Shown here piece by piece: positions 28,725-38,466 of a DNA stretch of 64,000 nt (the stretch's first letter is position 1; the number at the start of each line of letters is the position of its first letter). The stretch comes from an uncultured Pirellulaceae bacterium (GTDB lineage: Bacteria; Planctomycetota; Planctomycetia; Pirellulales; Pirellulaceae), in the NCBI GenBank assembly GCA_938091115.1, contig CALKNI010000092.1, forward strand, positions 1 to 64,000, written 5' to 3'. A program made the translations under genes and the position numbers. The notes under the pieces were generated by a model, which had not been told where the DNA came from, made no database searches, and worked only from the letters and a program-made list of their open reading frames with translations.

Positions 28725-30137
28725 TCAGCCGTCGATACCAGTGATGTCAATTTTATCGGGAAGGTTCTCAAGAATATTCTCTAGCTGGGGTTTTTGCTTT
28801 CGATCAACAAAGCGAAAATAGCAGATTAAGAAAATAATCATCGCTACAACGCCAAGAACGAAAAACAGTAGCCCCCGGTCAAGCACGTCGATACCCGATT
28901 CGGCCATAATAGGCTGCTTTGCAATGATCAAAGGGCTTAACTGGCCAGTTGACTCGACGGAATCGGTACGGGCGGATTGGTATTTCCAAAACCGAAAAAA
29001 GTAGCCGTCGATTACGCATTGCTTCCGTTCGATATCTTGAGGCGACATCCCATCGGGCAGTTCAGTACAACAGACGGTGATTGGGAATCGCTGGTAGTCG
29101 AGTTCGCTTCCGTCTTTTCCACGAATAATGATTTTTGCTCCACCTAGATCGGGGAAGATCATGAGTTGGTAATATTTTGAAATTTCCAAACGATCCTGAA
29201 TGTCTTGGTGGGGAATACTGACTGGTGAGCAGGATCGAATGACCCCTTGAAGGTGGACTGCGTTGCCAAAGTGATCAGGTGACCCTGAAAAAATGTCACT
29301 GAAGCTAAGGACTTCTGTTGGTTCTTTAAATAGTTCTACCGGCGTTCCATCGAAGCGATTCATCGCGGCAAGCATTTGGAAAAACGCTTCAGCATCTCGG
29401 CCCATAAGTGGGCGGGCATTGTTCTCTTGGATCGAGTCGAGTAGCCCTAGATCGAATCCGAGTTTTGAGAGTTCGACTTGATTGGCTGAAATCTTATTTG
29501 TTTTTTCTTGGGGGTACCATTGAATCCTGTCAGTAATAAATACTAGCCGGGAACCCTCGGCATCAAGAATTCTGGAATAGAGAAACCCGGAGATGCGGAT
29601 GGGTTGATTGAGTTCTGTGTCGACAGGGAGTGCCTTGGGAACAGTTCGGGACAAGACGATCAATTTTTGCGGAGGCTCTTTGCCGTCATCTGTCGAATGC
29701 GGAATTGTCTCACAATGGCAAATATAAACGCCTTTGATTTCGTCATCAGATGAGCTTTGCTTAAAGGCAAATTTTTCAATTTTGGTTAAACGTGCCGGAC
29801 GATTAAATGTCCAGAAACGAAAATCTTCGGTATGAGATGTCATGTCTCGCCAGCTTGTATTTTGGGAGAACTGGCTGTAACGGGCGCGACTCTTGGGGGA
29901 TGTGTTTCTCACGCGGTACAAGAGTTGCTTCAGCATGGGCGCTTCGAAGTCAGCCGGTTGGTCGTCGTCTACTTGGTAGGACTCACTGAGTGAATAGCCG
30001 GACAGTTCAAGTGGAGTTTCATCGTGTTCTTGTTTTCCACTGACGGTCAGCGGCAGAACAAGCAATAGGCTGAAGGTGACCCATGAAGGTGGCCAACCAA
30101 ATGCGTTTTTCAATTTCATGTAATTGGCTTCAATCAT
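28725..30137 (-). CDS. Membrane-anchored hypothetical protein (paired with upstream gene)
   Basis: N-terminal leader helix, large extracytoplasmic region, C-terminal TM GLLFFVLGVVAMIIFLICYF; 8-nt overlap (ATGATTGA) with upstream ORF. Confidence 0.8.
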   Translation of the reverse strand: MIEANYMKLKNAFGWPPSWVTFSLLLVLPLTVSGKQEHDETPLELSGYSLSESYQVDDDQPADFEAPMLKQLLYRVRNTSPKSRARYSQFSQNTSWRDMTSHTEDFRFWTFNRPARLTKIEKFAFKQSSSDDEIKGVYICHCETIPHSTDDGKEPPQKLIVLSRTVPKALPVDTELNQPIRISGFLYSRILDAEGSRLVFITDRIQWYPQEKTNKISANQVELSKLGFDLGLLDSIQENNARPLMGRDAEAFFQMLAAMNRFDGTPVELFKEPTEVLSFSDIFSGSPDHFGNAVHLQGVIRSCSPVSIPHQDIQDRLEISKYYQLMIFPDLGGAKIIIRGKDGSELDYQRFPITVCCTELPDGMSPQDIERKQCVIDGYFFRFWKYQSARTDSVESTGQLSPLIIAKQPIMAESGIDVLDRGLLFFVLGVVAMIIFLICYFRFVDRKQKPQLENILENLPDKIDITGIDG

Positions 30138-31647
30138 CGGGGTTGGTTTCGTAAAGTGCCATGATTTTTTCCCGATCAGTTTGGACTTCAGGGCTTTTTA
30201 CTAAAGCGCCCAGCGAGTCATGAATGCGTTTTTTTGTTGATTTCCCCGGAGACTGTCGTTTGGTTCGGGAGGTTTGGAATGCAAACCAGGCAATAAATGT
30301 TGCTCCCAACGGAATCACAACAAATGCTGTTATTAAGGTCGTTGGTGAAGGTTGCCACTTGTCAAGGAGCGGCATGGGAGCCGAGGCAATAGTTAGCAGG
30401 TTGGGCGCAATGATCACTGGACATTCTTGAACTGAAGAGTCGGCAGCGACATAGCTACGAATTTTAAAAAAGTAGCCTGGGATTTGAACCAGTTGATTCA
30501 CGTCCATGAATTCATTGCCAAGTTTCGGGAAGCTCGCAGGTATGTGTTGGGAATAAACACAATACGGGCCGAGTTTGGATTCGCGCGGTCGGACCCACAG
30601 GATGTAATAGTGTTCGATTCCCAGAGCGGTGTCTGCCGGCAGTTTCTTTTTTCGAGCCGAACGAACCCAGCCTTCAATAGCAATTGGTTTACCACGGTAA
30701 ATGTCCGGTTGTCCCATGAGTTCGATTCGATTGACAGAAGCGGCGTCGACTAATTCATCATGAGCAGCATTTGGGGAAATAACTTTCTCCCATGTACGAA
30801 TCCAGCTTCCCGAGTCGCCAGTCCAGCCAAGTGAGGTGCGGTCTTTTACTTGTTGAAGCAAGAGATCGTCGATCACTACTTGTAATCGAATAATCGCGTT
30901 CTGCTGGTTTAAGGTTGTGTCTCTCCCCGAAGATGATTCCGACAGTGCGGGAAAAACTTTGTCGGCCCAGATGGTCTGCGATTCATTAAGTTGCTCCAAG
31001 AGCTCAATCTTTTTGGAGGTTCCATCGGTTGCAATGGCGAGTTTGTCAAATAAGGATTGCTCAAAAGAATCGTGCTCTCGTTTAATGAGTTGCACGATTG
31101 ATTGGGCTTCCGCCTGTTGATCCTCAGAGGTCGCGATTCCGTTTCGAATCCGGAAAGTCAGTTGTAAAAAGCACTTTTGCGAATCGGGGGAAAGTTCTCG
31201 GAACAGTTGTTCCCAGAATTGAACGGCAGCGGTTGGATAGTCTCCTTGATAGGTTCCAACGACAGCCGAAGCGGATTGGCTAGACAAAGGGCTGACTGAA
31301 AATGACCGACTAAAATTTTTTAGGTTTGGGTTTTCCGGGGTGCTGCGAGGATTGGGAGCAGTGCTTCTATCTTCCGTGTTGTTCTTGAATTCGATCGTGG
31401 TTGAGGGGGCATCGGAATCATTGCCTAATTCGATTGTTTTGACGGAGGTTGACTGCCGTTCAAAGCCCATCCATTCCCAGCGTTCAGGTTTTCCGGCTTC
31501 ATTCATGGCGACGATGATCAAGATTAACATCGAGAAAAGCATTAAAAGCCTTAACCGGATCGCTTTGGAGGTTTTGTCAATCGGCGGCACAATCGATTCA
31601 GGGCGAGCCAGTTGGTTGTTCTCTCTGGAGGATTGGTCGAATCTCAT
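30130..31647 (-). CDS. Membrane-anchored hypothetical protein (possible paralogue of neighbour)
   Basis: N-terminal TM LRLLMLFSMLILIIVAM, large extracytoplasmic region, C-terminal TM TTLITAFVVIPLGATFIAWFAF. Confidence 0.8.
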   Translation of the reverse strand: MRFDQSSRENNQLARPESIVPPIDKTSKAIRLRLLMLFSMLILIIVAMNEAGKPERWEWMGFERQSTSVKTIELGNDSDAPSTTIEFKNNTEDRSTAPNPRSTPENPNLKNFSRSFSVSPLSSQSASAVVGTYQGDYPTAAVQFWEQLFRELSPDSQKCFLQLTFRIRNGIATSEDQQAEAQSIVQLIKREHDSFEQSLFDKLAIATDGTSKKIELLEQLNESQTIWADKVFPALSESSSGRDTTLNQQNAIIRLQVVIDDLLLQQVKDRTSLGWTGDSGSWIRTWEKVISPNAAHDELVDAASVNRIELMGQPDIYRGKPIAIEGWVRSARKKKLPADTALGIEHYYILWVRPRESKLGPYCVYSQHIPASFPKLGNEFMDVNQLVQIPGYFFKIRSYVAADSSVQECPVIIAPNLLTIASAPMPLLDKWQPSPTTLITAFVVIPLGATFIAWFAFQTSRTKRQSPGKSTKKRIHDSLGALVKSPEVQTDREKIMALYETNPDD

Positions 31648-32138
31648 CGATTTGCCTTGTTGGTTGCGCGTTTTACAATATCTATTGATTCGGCCTTGAT
31701 CGCCGTAGTTTGGTAATGCGAGAGGATGAATTATTGCAAAAATTCAAGGTCCGAGAAGGTGGACATGGGATAGATGTGGTTTTTGGTAAACAGATCGGTA
31801 CGGTGAATCGCTAAGAATTAGAAGCGATAAACCCCGACCTACCCTATTCTTTAGATCAGCATTGTCCAAAAAAATTAAATCTGACTGCTGAATTGTTTGA
31901 TTTTGCGTCTAAATTGTCGACGATTAGGGTTGGGGCGAGCGGAGTTGTCTTTGGAAGTGGGTTCGACTGTGGTGTGGTGCTTTCATTGTTGTTTGTAGAT
32001 TTGCAACTTCGTATGATTGCTTCGCGAGGTTAAGTAGTAGAAACTATAGCTCACAATCCCTCGGCCTCCGGGCGGTGGCGGGTGCTTTGGTTGACAACTG
32101 GTTGTTTAATAGCCAACTATTTTTAAGGATTTCGGGCT

Positions 32139-35100
32139 GTGAAGAGAATTGCGTTACCTGTGAAGAGCATTGCGTTAATTGTCGTAATTGTAACGGGATT
32201 CTTTAGTTCACAAGGACGTGCAGACGAACCTGCCCAAGCCTTTCTGGATGCCCTTCGTGATAATAATTATTATGATGTCGCGATCGATTACCTTGAGGGT
32301 TTAAAAAATAGCAAAGCTATCTCTAAGGAATTTAAAGACGCGTTGCCGTTTGAAATGGCGCAAACTTTGATTGGAAGCACTGCTCGGATGAGAGATTTGG
32401 CTTCGGTCGAATCGCGGCTTGACCAGGCACAGCAGCTGTTGACTAATTATGCAGCCAACAACCAATCGCTAGAAGTCTCTGCGAAAACGTTGCATTATCA
32501 AGGTAATCTTCTCTATCGCCGGTCTAATATCTATTTAAAACAATCAGAATCGGATCGCTTGACATCTGCCGAACGAGAAGTGTTGTTCGGGAAAGCAAGA
32601 CAAAATCTGAAGGCCGCCCTTGCTAGTTACCAGAAAGCCAGAAAACAGGTTCGTCGATTGATTGATCCTGAGAGTGATGATGCAATTCAAATTGACCCTG
32701 AGGATCCATCCACGCTTCGCCGAAGAGATCAGTTTCAGGCGACTTATACTCAGGTGCGAGTGAGCATTCCCAAGGTAACCGAGCAACTTGCCGACACCTA
32801 TTTAGAAAATAATGCAGAGCAAAAGAAACTTTTAGCAGAAGCTCGTGATGAGTACGAAAAGGTGTGGGAAGCATATCCCAAATTCATAGCCGGCCTTAAA
32901 TCTTGTGTTTATTCTGCACGCTGTAGTCACAAGCTCGGGGACAACAAAAAAGCGTTAGACCTGTTGAATGAAGTATTTATTCTCGGCGACAACAGCATTC
33001 TTAAACCGATCAAATTGGAATCGTATCTATTGGCGTCCGATTGTTGGTCAGCGTCCAAAAAATACCCCTATAAGCAAGTCATCGAAATTCTGGAGCCGGC
33101 GGTCAATTCGTTAAATAAAGTCGAAGTGCGACAGGCGGATTGGTTGAGAGTACAGCTAGAGTATTCGATTGCAAAGCACGAAAAAGCAAAAGAAGTGAAG
33201 GCTGCAGGCGGTCCTCGGGCGACGAGTGATTCGAACCGGATCGACCGTGCGGCGGCCAAAGTCCTTCGTAACGTAGCTCGCGTTGCGAGCCCTTATCGAG
33301 AACGCGCCAAGGAGCTGCTTGCAGAGTGGAATGTTGATTTTTCCGAAGTTGCCGAAGGAGATGCAGGCCCTCCTGAATCATTTGATGACGCACGGCAAAA
33401 GGGCAAGGACTTTGTGACGGATCTGGAGTCTGTCGTGGGTGAGGCGAGCTTAGCTAAAAAGAAAGCTGCAGCCGCCCAGGGTTTAGAAAAAGTGGAACTG
33501 GACGCGGAATACAAGGAGGCTGCTGAGGTGGCGTTGCGGCAAAGTGGCGAGGCACTGGGAATGTTTGATCTGGCATTACAGTTGGCTGAAAAATCTACTT
33601 TGCGAGCCGATATTAACAATGTGCGTTATCTCCAGTGTTACTGTTACTTTGCCACCGAGCGATACATTGAATCAGCTTTGATTGGCGAGTTTTTGCTCAA
33701 GAAATACCCGAATGTCGAAGGTACGCGATCGGCGATGACATTGTTGATTCAAAGCTATTCGATTTTGCTGGATAAGGCCCTGGAAAGCGACAAAGATTTT
33801 GAGCGATCGAGGCTGAATGCTGCGTGCGATGCTGTTTTACGACGCTGGCCAGGAACAACCGAAGCGGGGGTCGCGGCCAGTACCATGACTCGATTAGCGC
33901 TAAACGATAAAGATTTTGATAGCGCTAGGACATACTTTAATCAGATTCCGAAGGATGCTGTTTATCGGCCAATCATGAGTGTCAAGCTAGGGCAACGGCT
34001 CTGGTTTGATTATAAAGCAAAAGCTCGAGTTGCCGGAGCAGACCCGAAGCAACTCAGGTCGCAGATGGACAAAGCGACGCAGTTGATGGCGGACGGGGTC
34101 AATAAAACTGTATTTGATGAACTTAATTATGAAGTCGCTCTGGGAGCTTTGTTACTAGTCGATGCAAGGCTAAAGTCCGGGGAAGTTGATCAAGCGATTG
34201 CCCGGCTTGAATCTAAAGAGATCGCACCGTTAGATTTGCTAAAACAACAGCACCCAGCGATCACGGGAACGGCGACTGGTGAAATTTACCGTCGCGAAGT
34301 ATACAAAACTGCGATTAAAGCGTATCTAGCGGCAATGAAGGGAGCGGATGATCAGCAGCAATGGATCGACAAATCCCGTGGCGTGATTGACGCGATGAAG
34401 GCCGACATCAAGGATAGCAATGACCCGAATGATGCGGCGCGAGTGGCGTCCATTTACCAACTCATTGCGATTCAGCTCAAGGAACAGTTTCAATTGCTGG
34501 AAGAGCCTGAAAAGAAACGGAAATTTGCGACCACGCTATCGGGTTTTTTAAGCGGAATTCAATCCGAATCGAACGATGCTAAGACTATTTTGTGGGCCGG
34601 CTCTACCTTGCTTTCGGTTGCTGATTCTTTGGCAAAATCAGGAATGGATGATTCTTCCAAAGAAATGGCGAAAGAGGCTCAAGTTGCGCTGACCCGAGCT
34701 CAGAAGATGGGGTTTGCAGGCGATCCAAAAGAAGCAGTAATGATTGCTGAGTTGAAGCGTCAACGAGCGCTTGCCGCCCGGCGAAGTGGTAACTTTGAAT
34801 CTGCAATGAACGAGTTTTTAGAAATACTCAAAGAGTCGCCGAATTCCCTGAATGTCCAAATTGATTCGGCAGAAACGTTGCAAATGTGGGCGAAGGTTGG
34901 GAAAAATCAAAAGCGATACATTGAGGCAGTCAAAGGACGAGACCCATACAAAAATCCCAAAACAAAGCGTACGCAAAAGCGAATTTGGGGGTGGGAGAAA
35001 ATTGCTTTGGCGACTCGTAGTAATGAAAAGTTCCGTAGCACTTTTTATAACGCGCTTTATCATGTTGTCGAATGTCGACTTGAATATGGTATTTTGGCCA

Positions 35101-35237
35101 AAAATCAATCTGCCATTAAAGCGGCCGGTAGTGAGATTGCAAAGGAAAGAAAACGTGATGCTACGTTTAGTGGTAGCGAGATGTGGAAGCAGAAGTTCTC
35201 TGAGCTGGAAGCAAGGGTTCAGCAGAACATCAACTAA
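32139..35237 (+). CDS. Large secreted TPR-repeat protein
   Basis: 1032 aa; signal peptide to FFSSQGRADEP; repeated helical A-x3-Y/A patterns such as ARDEYEKVWEAYPKF, AMNEFLEILKESPNSLNVQ. Confidence 0.85.
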   Translation: MKRIALPVKSIALIVVIVTGFFSSQGRADEPAQAFLDALRDNNYYDVAIDYLEGLKNSKAISKEFKDALPFEMAQTLIGSTARMRDLASVESRLDQAQQLLTNYAANNQSLEVSAKTLHYQGNLLYRRSNIYLKQSESDRLTSAEREVLFGKARQNLKAALASYQKARKQVRRLIDPESDDAIQIDPEDPSTLRRRDQFQATYTQVRVSIPKVTEQLADTYLENNAEQKKLLAEARDEYEKVWEAYPKFIAGLKSCVYSARCSHKLGDNKKALDLLNEVFILGDNSILKPIKLESYLLASDCWSASKKYPYKQVIEILEPAVNSLNKVEVRQADWLRVQLEYSIAKHEKAKEVKAAGGPRATSDSNRIDRAAAKVLRNVARVASPYRERAKELLAEWNVDFSEVAEGDAGPPESFDDARQKGKDFVTDLESVVGEASLAKKKAAAAQGLEKVELDAEYKEAAEVALRQSGEALGMFDLALQLAEKSTLRADINNVRYLQCYCYFATERYIESALIGEFLLKKYPNVEGTRSAMTLLIQSYSILLDKALESDKDFERSRLNAACDAVLRRWPGTTEAGVAASTMTRLALNDKDFDSARTYFNQIPKDAVYRPIMSVKLGQRLWFDYKAKARVAGADPKQLRSQMDKATQLMADGVNKTVFDELNYEVALGALLLVDARLKSGEVDQAIARLESKEIAPLDLLKQQHPAITGTATGEIYRREVYKTAIKAYLAAMKGADDQQQWIDKSRGVIDAMKADIKDSNDPNDAARVASIYQLIAIQLKEQFQLLEEPEKKRKFATTLSGFLSGIQSESNDAKTILWAGSTLLSVADSLAKSGMDDSSKEMAKEAQVALTRAQKMGFAGDPKEAVMIAELKRQRALAARRSGNFESAMNEFLEILKESPNSLNVQIDSAETLQMWAKVGKNQKRYIEAVKGRDPYKNPKTKRTQKRIWGWEKIALATRSNEKFRSTFYNALYHVVECRLEYGILAKNQSAIKAAGSEIAKERKRDATFSGSEMWKQKFSELEARVQQNIN

Positions 35238-35255
35238 TGTTTTTAGAGAGTAACC

Positions 35256-35270
35256 TGCGGTTTCCGCAGA
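35256..35270. other. Intergenic hairpin between the two TPR genes
   Basis: CTGCGG-TTT-CCGCAG; no T-tract on the coding strand. Confidence 0.35.
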
Positions 35271-35308
35271 TAAAAAAACGATAGGAAAATTGAGGTCAGA
35301 GTTTTTCA

Positions 35309-36373
35309 ATGAAGCAAATTAAAAAGACGATCTTTGGTCGAATAAAACTAATCCTTGTTCCCACCCTTTTTGTGGGATTCGCAAATTTCGCTAATAGTCA
35401 CGGACTATTAGCTCAAGATGGTGTGTATCAAGTAAAAGCGTCTGGTGGTAATTCAAAAACCAGTGGTAAGATTACGGGGATATCTCCTGATGGTGTGACC
35501 ATTGATGGTAAGCTCGTGCCAGCGAGCAAAATTGATCGAGTCTCGTTTTCAAGGGAACCTGCGGATATAAATCGGGCTAGAGATCAAATGGAAACCGGAC
35601 GATTTTCCGATGCAATTGAGTCCCTAGGTAAAATTGATGCGGCTAAGCTGACGCCGCAAATGAAGGCCGAAGTCGACTTCATTCGGGCCTATTCCATGGC
35701 TCAAAACTCATTGCGAGGCGGTGGTACCACACCCCAAGAGGCCGGTGGAGTTGTTGCTGCTTTTATCAAAGAGAATCCGACCAGTTGGCATCTTTATCCA
35801 GCGATTGAACAATTAGGGAAGTTGTATTTTTCGATAGATCGGACAGATTTAGCCATGGTGCAGTTTGCGAAACTAAGTCAAGCCTCTTGGCCAAAATGTC
35901 GACTTAACGGTGCGCTTCAGTTGGGGATGTTGGCAACCGACAACGCCGCCGATGCGAACGCGGCATTTGATTCAATTCTCAGTGATAATTCTAATGACGA
36001 TGTGACGCAGCTTTACAAACTTCTCGCCAAATGCGAGAAGGCTCGCGTGGCCGGAATGGGAGCGGATCCAGCTGCCAGTATCTCCCAACTTAACGAAATG
36101 ATTGCGACGGAGAACTCGGACAACAAACTGTTGTTTGCCCATCTTTACAATGCCTTAGGTGCTGTCCATCAAAAGAATTCGAAATGGAAAGAGGCAAGAA
36201 CAGCCTATCTCCACACCGATCTGCTGTTTGCTACCGAAGGGGAGCTTCACGCAGAGGCATTGTTTCATTTGTCCAAGATTTGGGCTCAATTGGATGAAAC
36301 TGACAGAGCGGCGATGGCGCGAGACACGCTTAAATCCCGTTATCGTAATTCTTATTGGGCGGGAAAATTATAA
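35309..36373 (+). CDS. Secreted TPR-like protein
   Basis: Signal peptide; DINRARDQMETGRFSDAIESLGKIDAAKLTPQ and KWKEARTAYLHTDLLFATEGELHAEALFHLSKIW helical repeats. Confidence 0.8.
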   Translation: MKQIKKTIFGRIKLILVPTLFVGFANFANSHGLLAQDGVYQVKASGGNSKTSGKITGISPDGVTIDGKLVPASKIDRVSFSREPADINRARDQMETGRFSDAIESLGKIDAAKLTPQMKAEVDFIRAYSMAQNSLRGGGTTPQEAGGVVAAFIKENPTSWHLYPAIEQLGKLYFSIDRTDLAMVQFAKLSQASWPKCRLNGALQLGMLATDNAADANAAFDSILSDNSNDDVTQLYKLLAKCEKARVAGMGADPAASISQLNEMIATENSDNKLLFAHLYNALGAVHQKNSKWKEARTAYLHTDLLFATEGELHAEALFHLSKIWAQLDETDRAAMARDTLKSRYRNSYWAGKL

Positions 36374-36394
36374 AGCCCTAATTGGCGAGGGCTT
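36373..36394 (+). terminator. Weak terminator-like hairpin between TPR gene and exbB
   Basis: AAGCCCT-N8-AGGGCTT then GGCTCATTTTG; limited T-tract. Confidence 0.35.
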
Positions 36395-36477
36395 GGCTCA
36401 TTTTGTGTGATATACTTAGAACAACTGAGTTTTAACATCAGACTTTTCATTGACATGATTTTTGGAGACAGGACGCT

Positions 36478-37317
36478 ATGCAGTTTATTAAGGGGTCGAA
36501 AGCCAGTCGTGGCGTCTTTGCCTGGACACCTCGAGTACTGATTTTTTCAATCATATTTTCGGTATTCGCGTTTCAACCGCTACTTTCCGTTTCGTCGTCA
36601 CGGGTGCTTGCTCAGGACGCTGGTCAGCCCGCCGCTGAGCCCGCCGCTGAACCGGCCGCTGCAACCTCACCGGCGGCGACGGAGGAATCGCTTCTGGGTT
36701 GGTTAACGGATTCATTAGGTTGGACCTACATTCTTGTTTTTCTTTCCCTGTCGTTCATTTTGGTTGCCCTGTTCATTATGAACTTGCTATCGGCGAGGCG
36801 AGAATATGTTTGTCCCCAACATTTAATTGACGGGTTTGAGGCCCATCTAGAAGAGAAGCAATATCAAGAAGCGTATGAGTTAGCCAAAACCGATGAGTCT
36901 TTTCTTGGAAATGTTCTCTCGGCTGGATTGGCAAAACTCTCGAGTAGCTATTCGGCTTCGGTTGCAGCAATGCAAGAAGTGGGAGCCGATGAAAACATGA
37001 AACTTGACCACCGGTTGAGTTATCTTGCTTTGATTGGAACGATTAGTCCCATGATTGGTCTTTTTGGAACGGTTCATGGAATGATTAACTCGTTCTATGT
37101 GATTGCCAACGGCGGCGGTACACCCGATCCGAACAAGCTTGCCGAGGGTATTTCCACGGCTTTGTTGACCACCTTGATCGGATTGGCGATCGCGATTCCA
37201 GCGATTGCTGCTTACAACATTTTGCGAAATAGAGTTCAGCGACTTGTGCTTGAAGTTGGAATCACAAGTGAGAATTTAATGGGCCGATTTGAAAAAGTGG
37301 GAAAGAAAAAAGACTAG
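36478..37317 (+). CDS. MotA/TolQ/ExbB proton channel family protein
   Basis: Three TM helices; MKLDHRLSYLALIGTISPMIGLFGTVHGMINSF, GISTALLTTLIGLAIAIPAIAAYN; AEPAAEPAAEPAA linker after leader. Confidence 0.94.
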   Translation: MQFIKGSKASRGVFAWTPRVLIFSIIFSVFAFQPLLSVSSSRVLAQDAGQPAAEPAAEPAAATSPAATEESLLGWLTDSLGWTYILVFLSLSFILVALFIMNLLSARREYVCPQHLIDGFEAHLEEKQYQEAYELAKTDESFLGNVLSAGLAKLSSSYSASVAAMQEVGADENMKLDHRLSYLALIGTISPMIGLFGTVHGMINSFYVIANGGGTPDPNKLAEGISTALLTTLIGLAIAIPAIAAYNILRNRVQRLVLEVGITSENLMGRFEKVGKKKD

Positions 37318-37350
37318 GCTGATTCCTTTTCTGTTTGTTTCGGTGGTGCC

Positions 37351-37791
37351 ATGAGATTATTTAAGAAAAAAAGTACTGAGATTCTCGAAGGCGATTTGAC
37401 GCCTATGATCGATATGACATTTCAGTTGATCGCCTTTTTCATGCTTCTGATAAACTTTTCGGAAGTGGATCGAGCCGAGGAGATCTTGTTGCCAAGCAGT
37501 GTGCTTGCTGTCCCGCCAGAGGTTCGCCCGGACTACCAAATTATTTTGAATTTGGAACCAAGCGGTGTGGTGGTCTTCGAAGGACAAAAAAATGGGATTG
37601 ACCTATTGAATCCGTTGTTGTCCCGTCAGGTTGATGCGGCCGCGCGAGAAGGTATCCGCGATCCTGCTGACATTGCCGTGATCATTCGATCGCATGAAGA
37701 TACACCGACTGGGGTTGTCCAGGAATTGATGGCTAAGTGTCAGGAATCTGAACTGCAGAGCTTTAGCCTCCGCGTCAAAAATCAAAAGTAA
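37351..37791 (+). CDS. ExbD/TolR family protein (first copy)
   Basis: EGDLTPMIDMTFQLIAFFMLLINF TM with conserved Asp. Confidence 0.92.
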   Translation: MRLFKKKSTEILEGDLTPMIDMTFQLIAFFMLLINFSEVDRAEEILLPSSVLAVPPEVRPDYQIILNLEPSGVVVFEGQKNGIDLLNPLLSRQVDAAAREGIRDPADIAVIIRSHEDTPTGVVQELMAKCQESELQSFSLRVKNQK

Positions 37792-37808
37792 ACCAGTAGA
37801 GTACGTCC

Positions 37809-38303
37809 ATGCAAATGTCAATTTCGGAACCTGAAGAAATCAAAATCAATATGACCGCGATGATTGATATCGTGTTTCAGTTGCTGGTATTCTTCATCAT
37901 GACATTCAAAGTCGTGGCGATGGAAGGTGACTTTAATATTAAAATGCCACTTGCTTCTGAATCTGCCGATTCACTTGATGAAGAGCTGCCCGATCTGATC
38001 ACGGTACGACTCGAAGCTGGCGAAAATGGAAACATCTCGAGCATCATTGTCGATGACAGTGAAACGCTTCGCGAAGCGACTATGTTTCCCGATCTTACGA
38101 ATATTGTAGAAGATCGATTGGCGGGTGAAGGGAATCCCGAGCAGGGTTCTGAAACCGAAGTTGAGTTTGATATTGATTACAATTTGAAGTATTCGTATAC
38201 GGTTAAAGCGATCGCTGCGGTTTCCGGAAAAGTAGTGGGAGACGGTAAATTAAAACCGCTTATCAAGAAGGTCAAATTTAAAGATGTAGGGAATGGACTT
38301 TGA
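37809..38303 (+). CDS. ExbD/TolR family protein (second copy)
   Basis: IKINMTAMIDIVFQLLVFFIMTFKV TM with conserved Asp. Confidence 0.92.
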   Translation: MQMSISEPEEIKINMTAMIDIVFQLLVFFIMTFKVVAMEGDFNIKMPLASESADSLDEELPDLITVRLEAGENGNISSIIVDDSETLREATMFPDLTNIVEDRLAGEGNPEQGSETEVEFDIDYNLKYSYTVKAIAAVSGKVVGDGKLKPLIKKVKFKDVGNGL

Positions 38304-38420
38304 TTTGGATTAGGCTGGTTCCCGCTTTGGGTTCAGTTAGATTTGCGATTATTTCGTTTGGGTAACCTGTGACTCCGAAAAATCGTCCTTTTTTATTACA
38401 CTGCGAAGCTCGTCGAACGC

Positions 38421-38453
38421 AAAGCCGAAGATACCATTAGGTGTTTCGGCTTT
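38421..38453 (+). terminator. Rho-independent terminator after the Exb operon
   Basis: AAAGCCGAA-N15-TTCGGCTTT followed by TTTTG. Confidence 0.8.
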
Positions 38454-38466
38454 TTTTGTTTGTGAA

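Noticed and set aside
34818-35309. 163-aa minus ORF and 133-aa overlapping + ORF
   Set aside because: Shadow ORFs of the large TPR gene.
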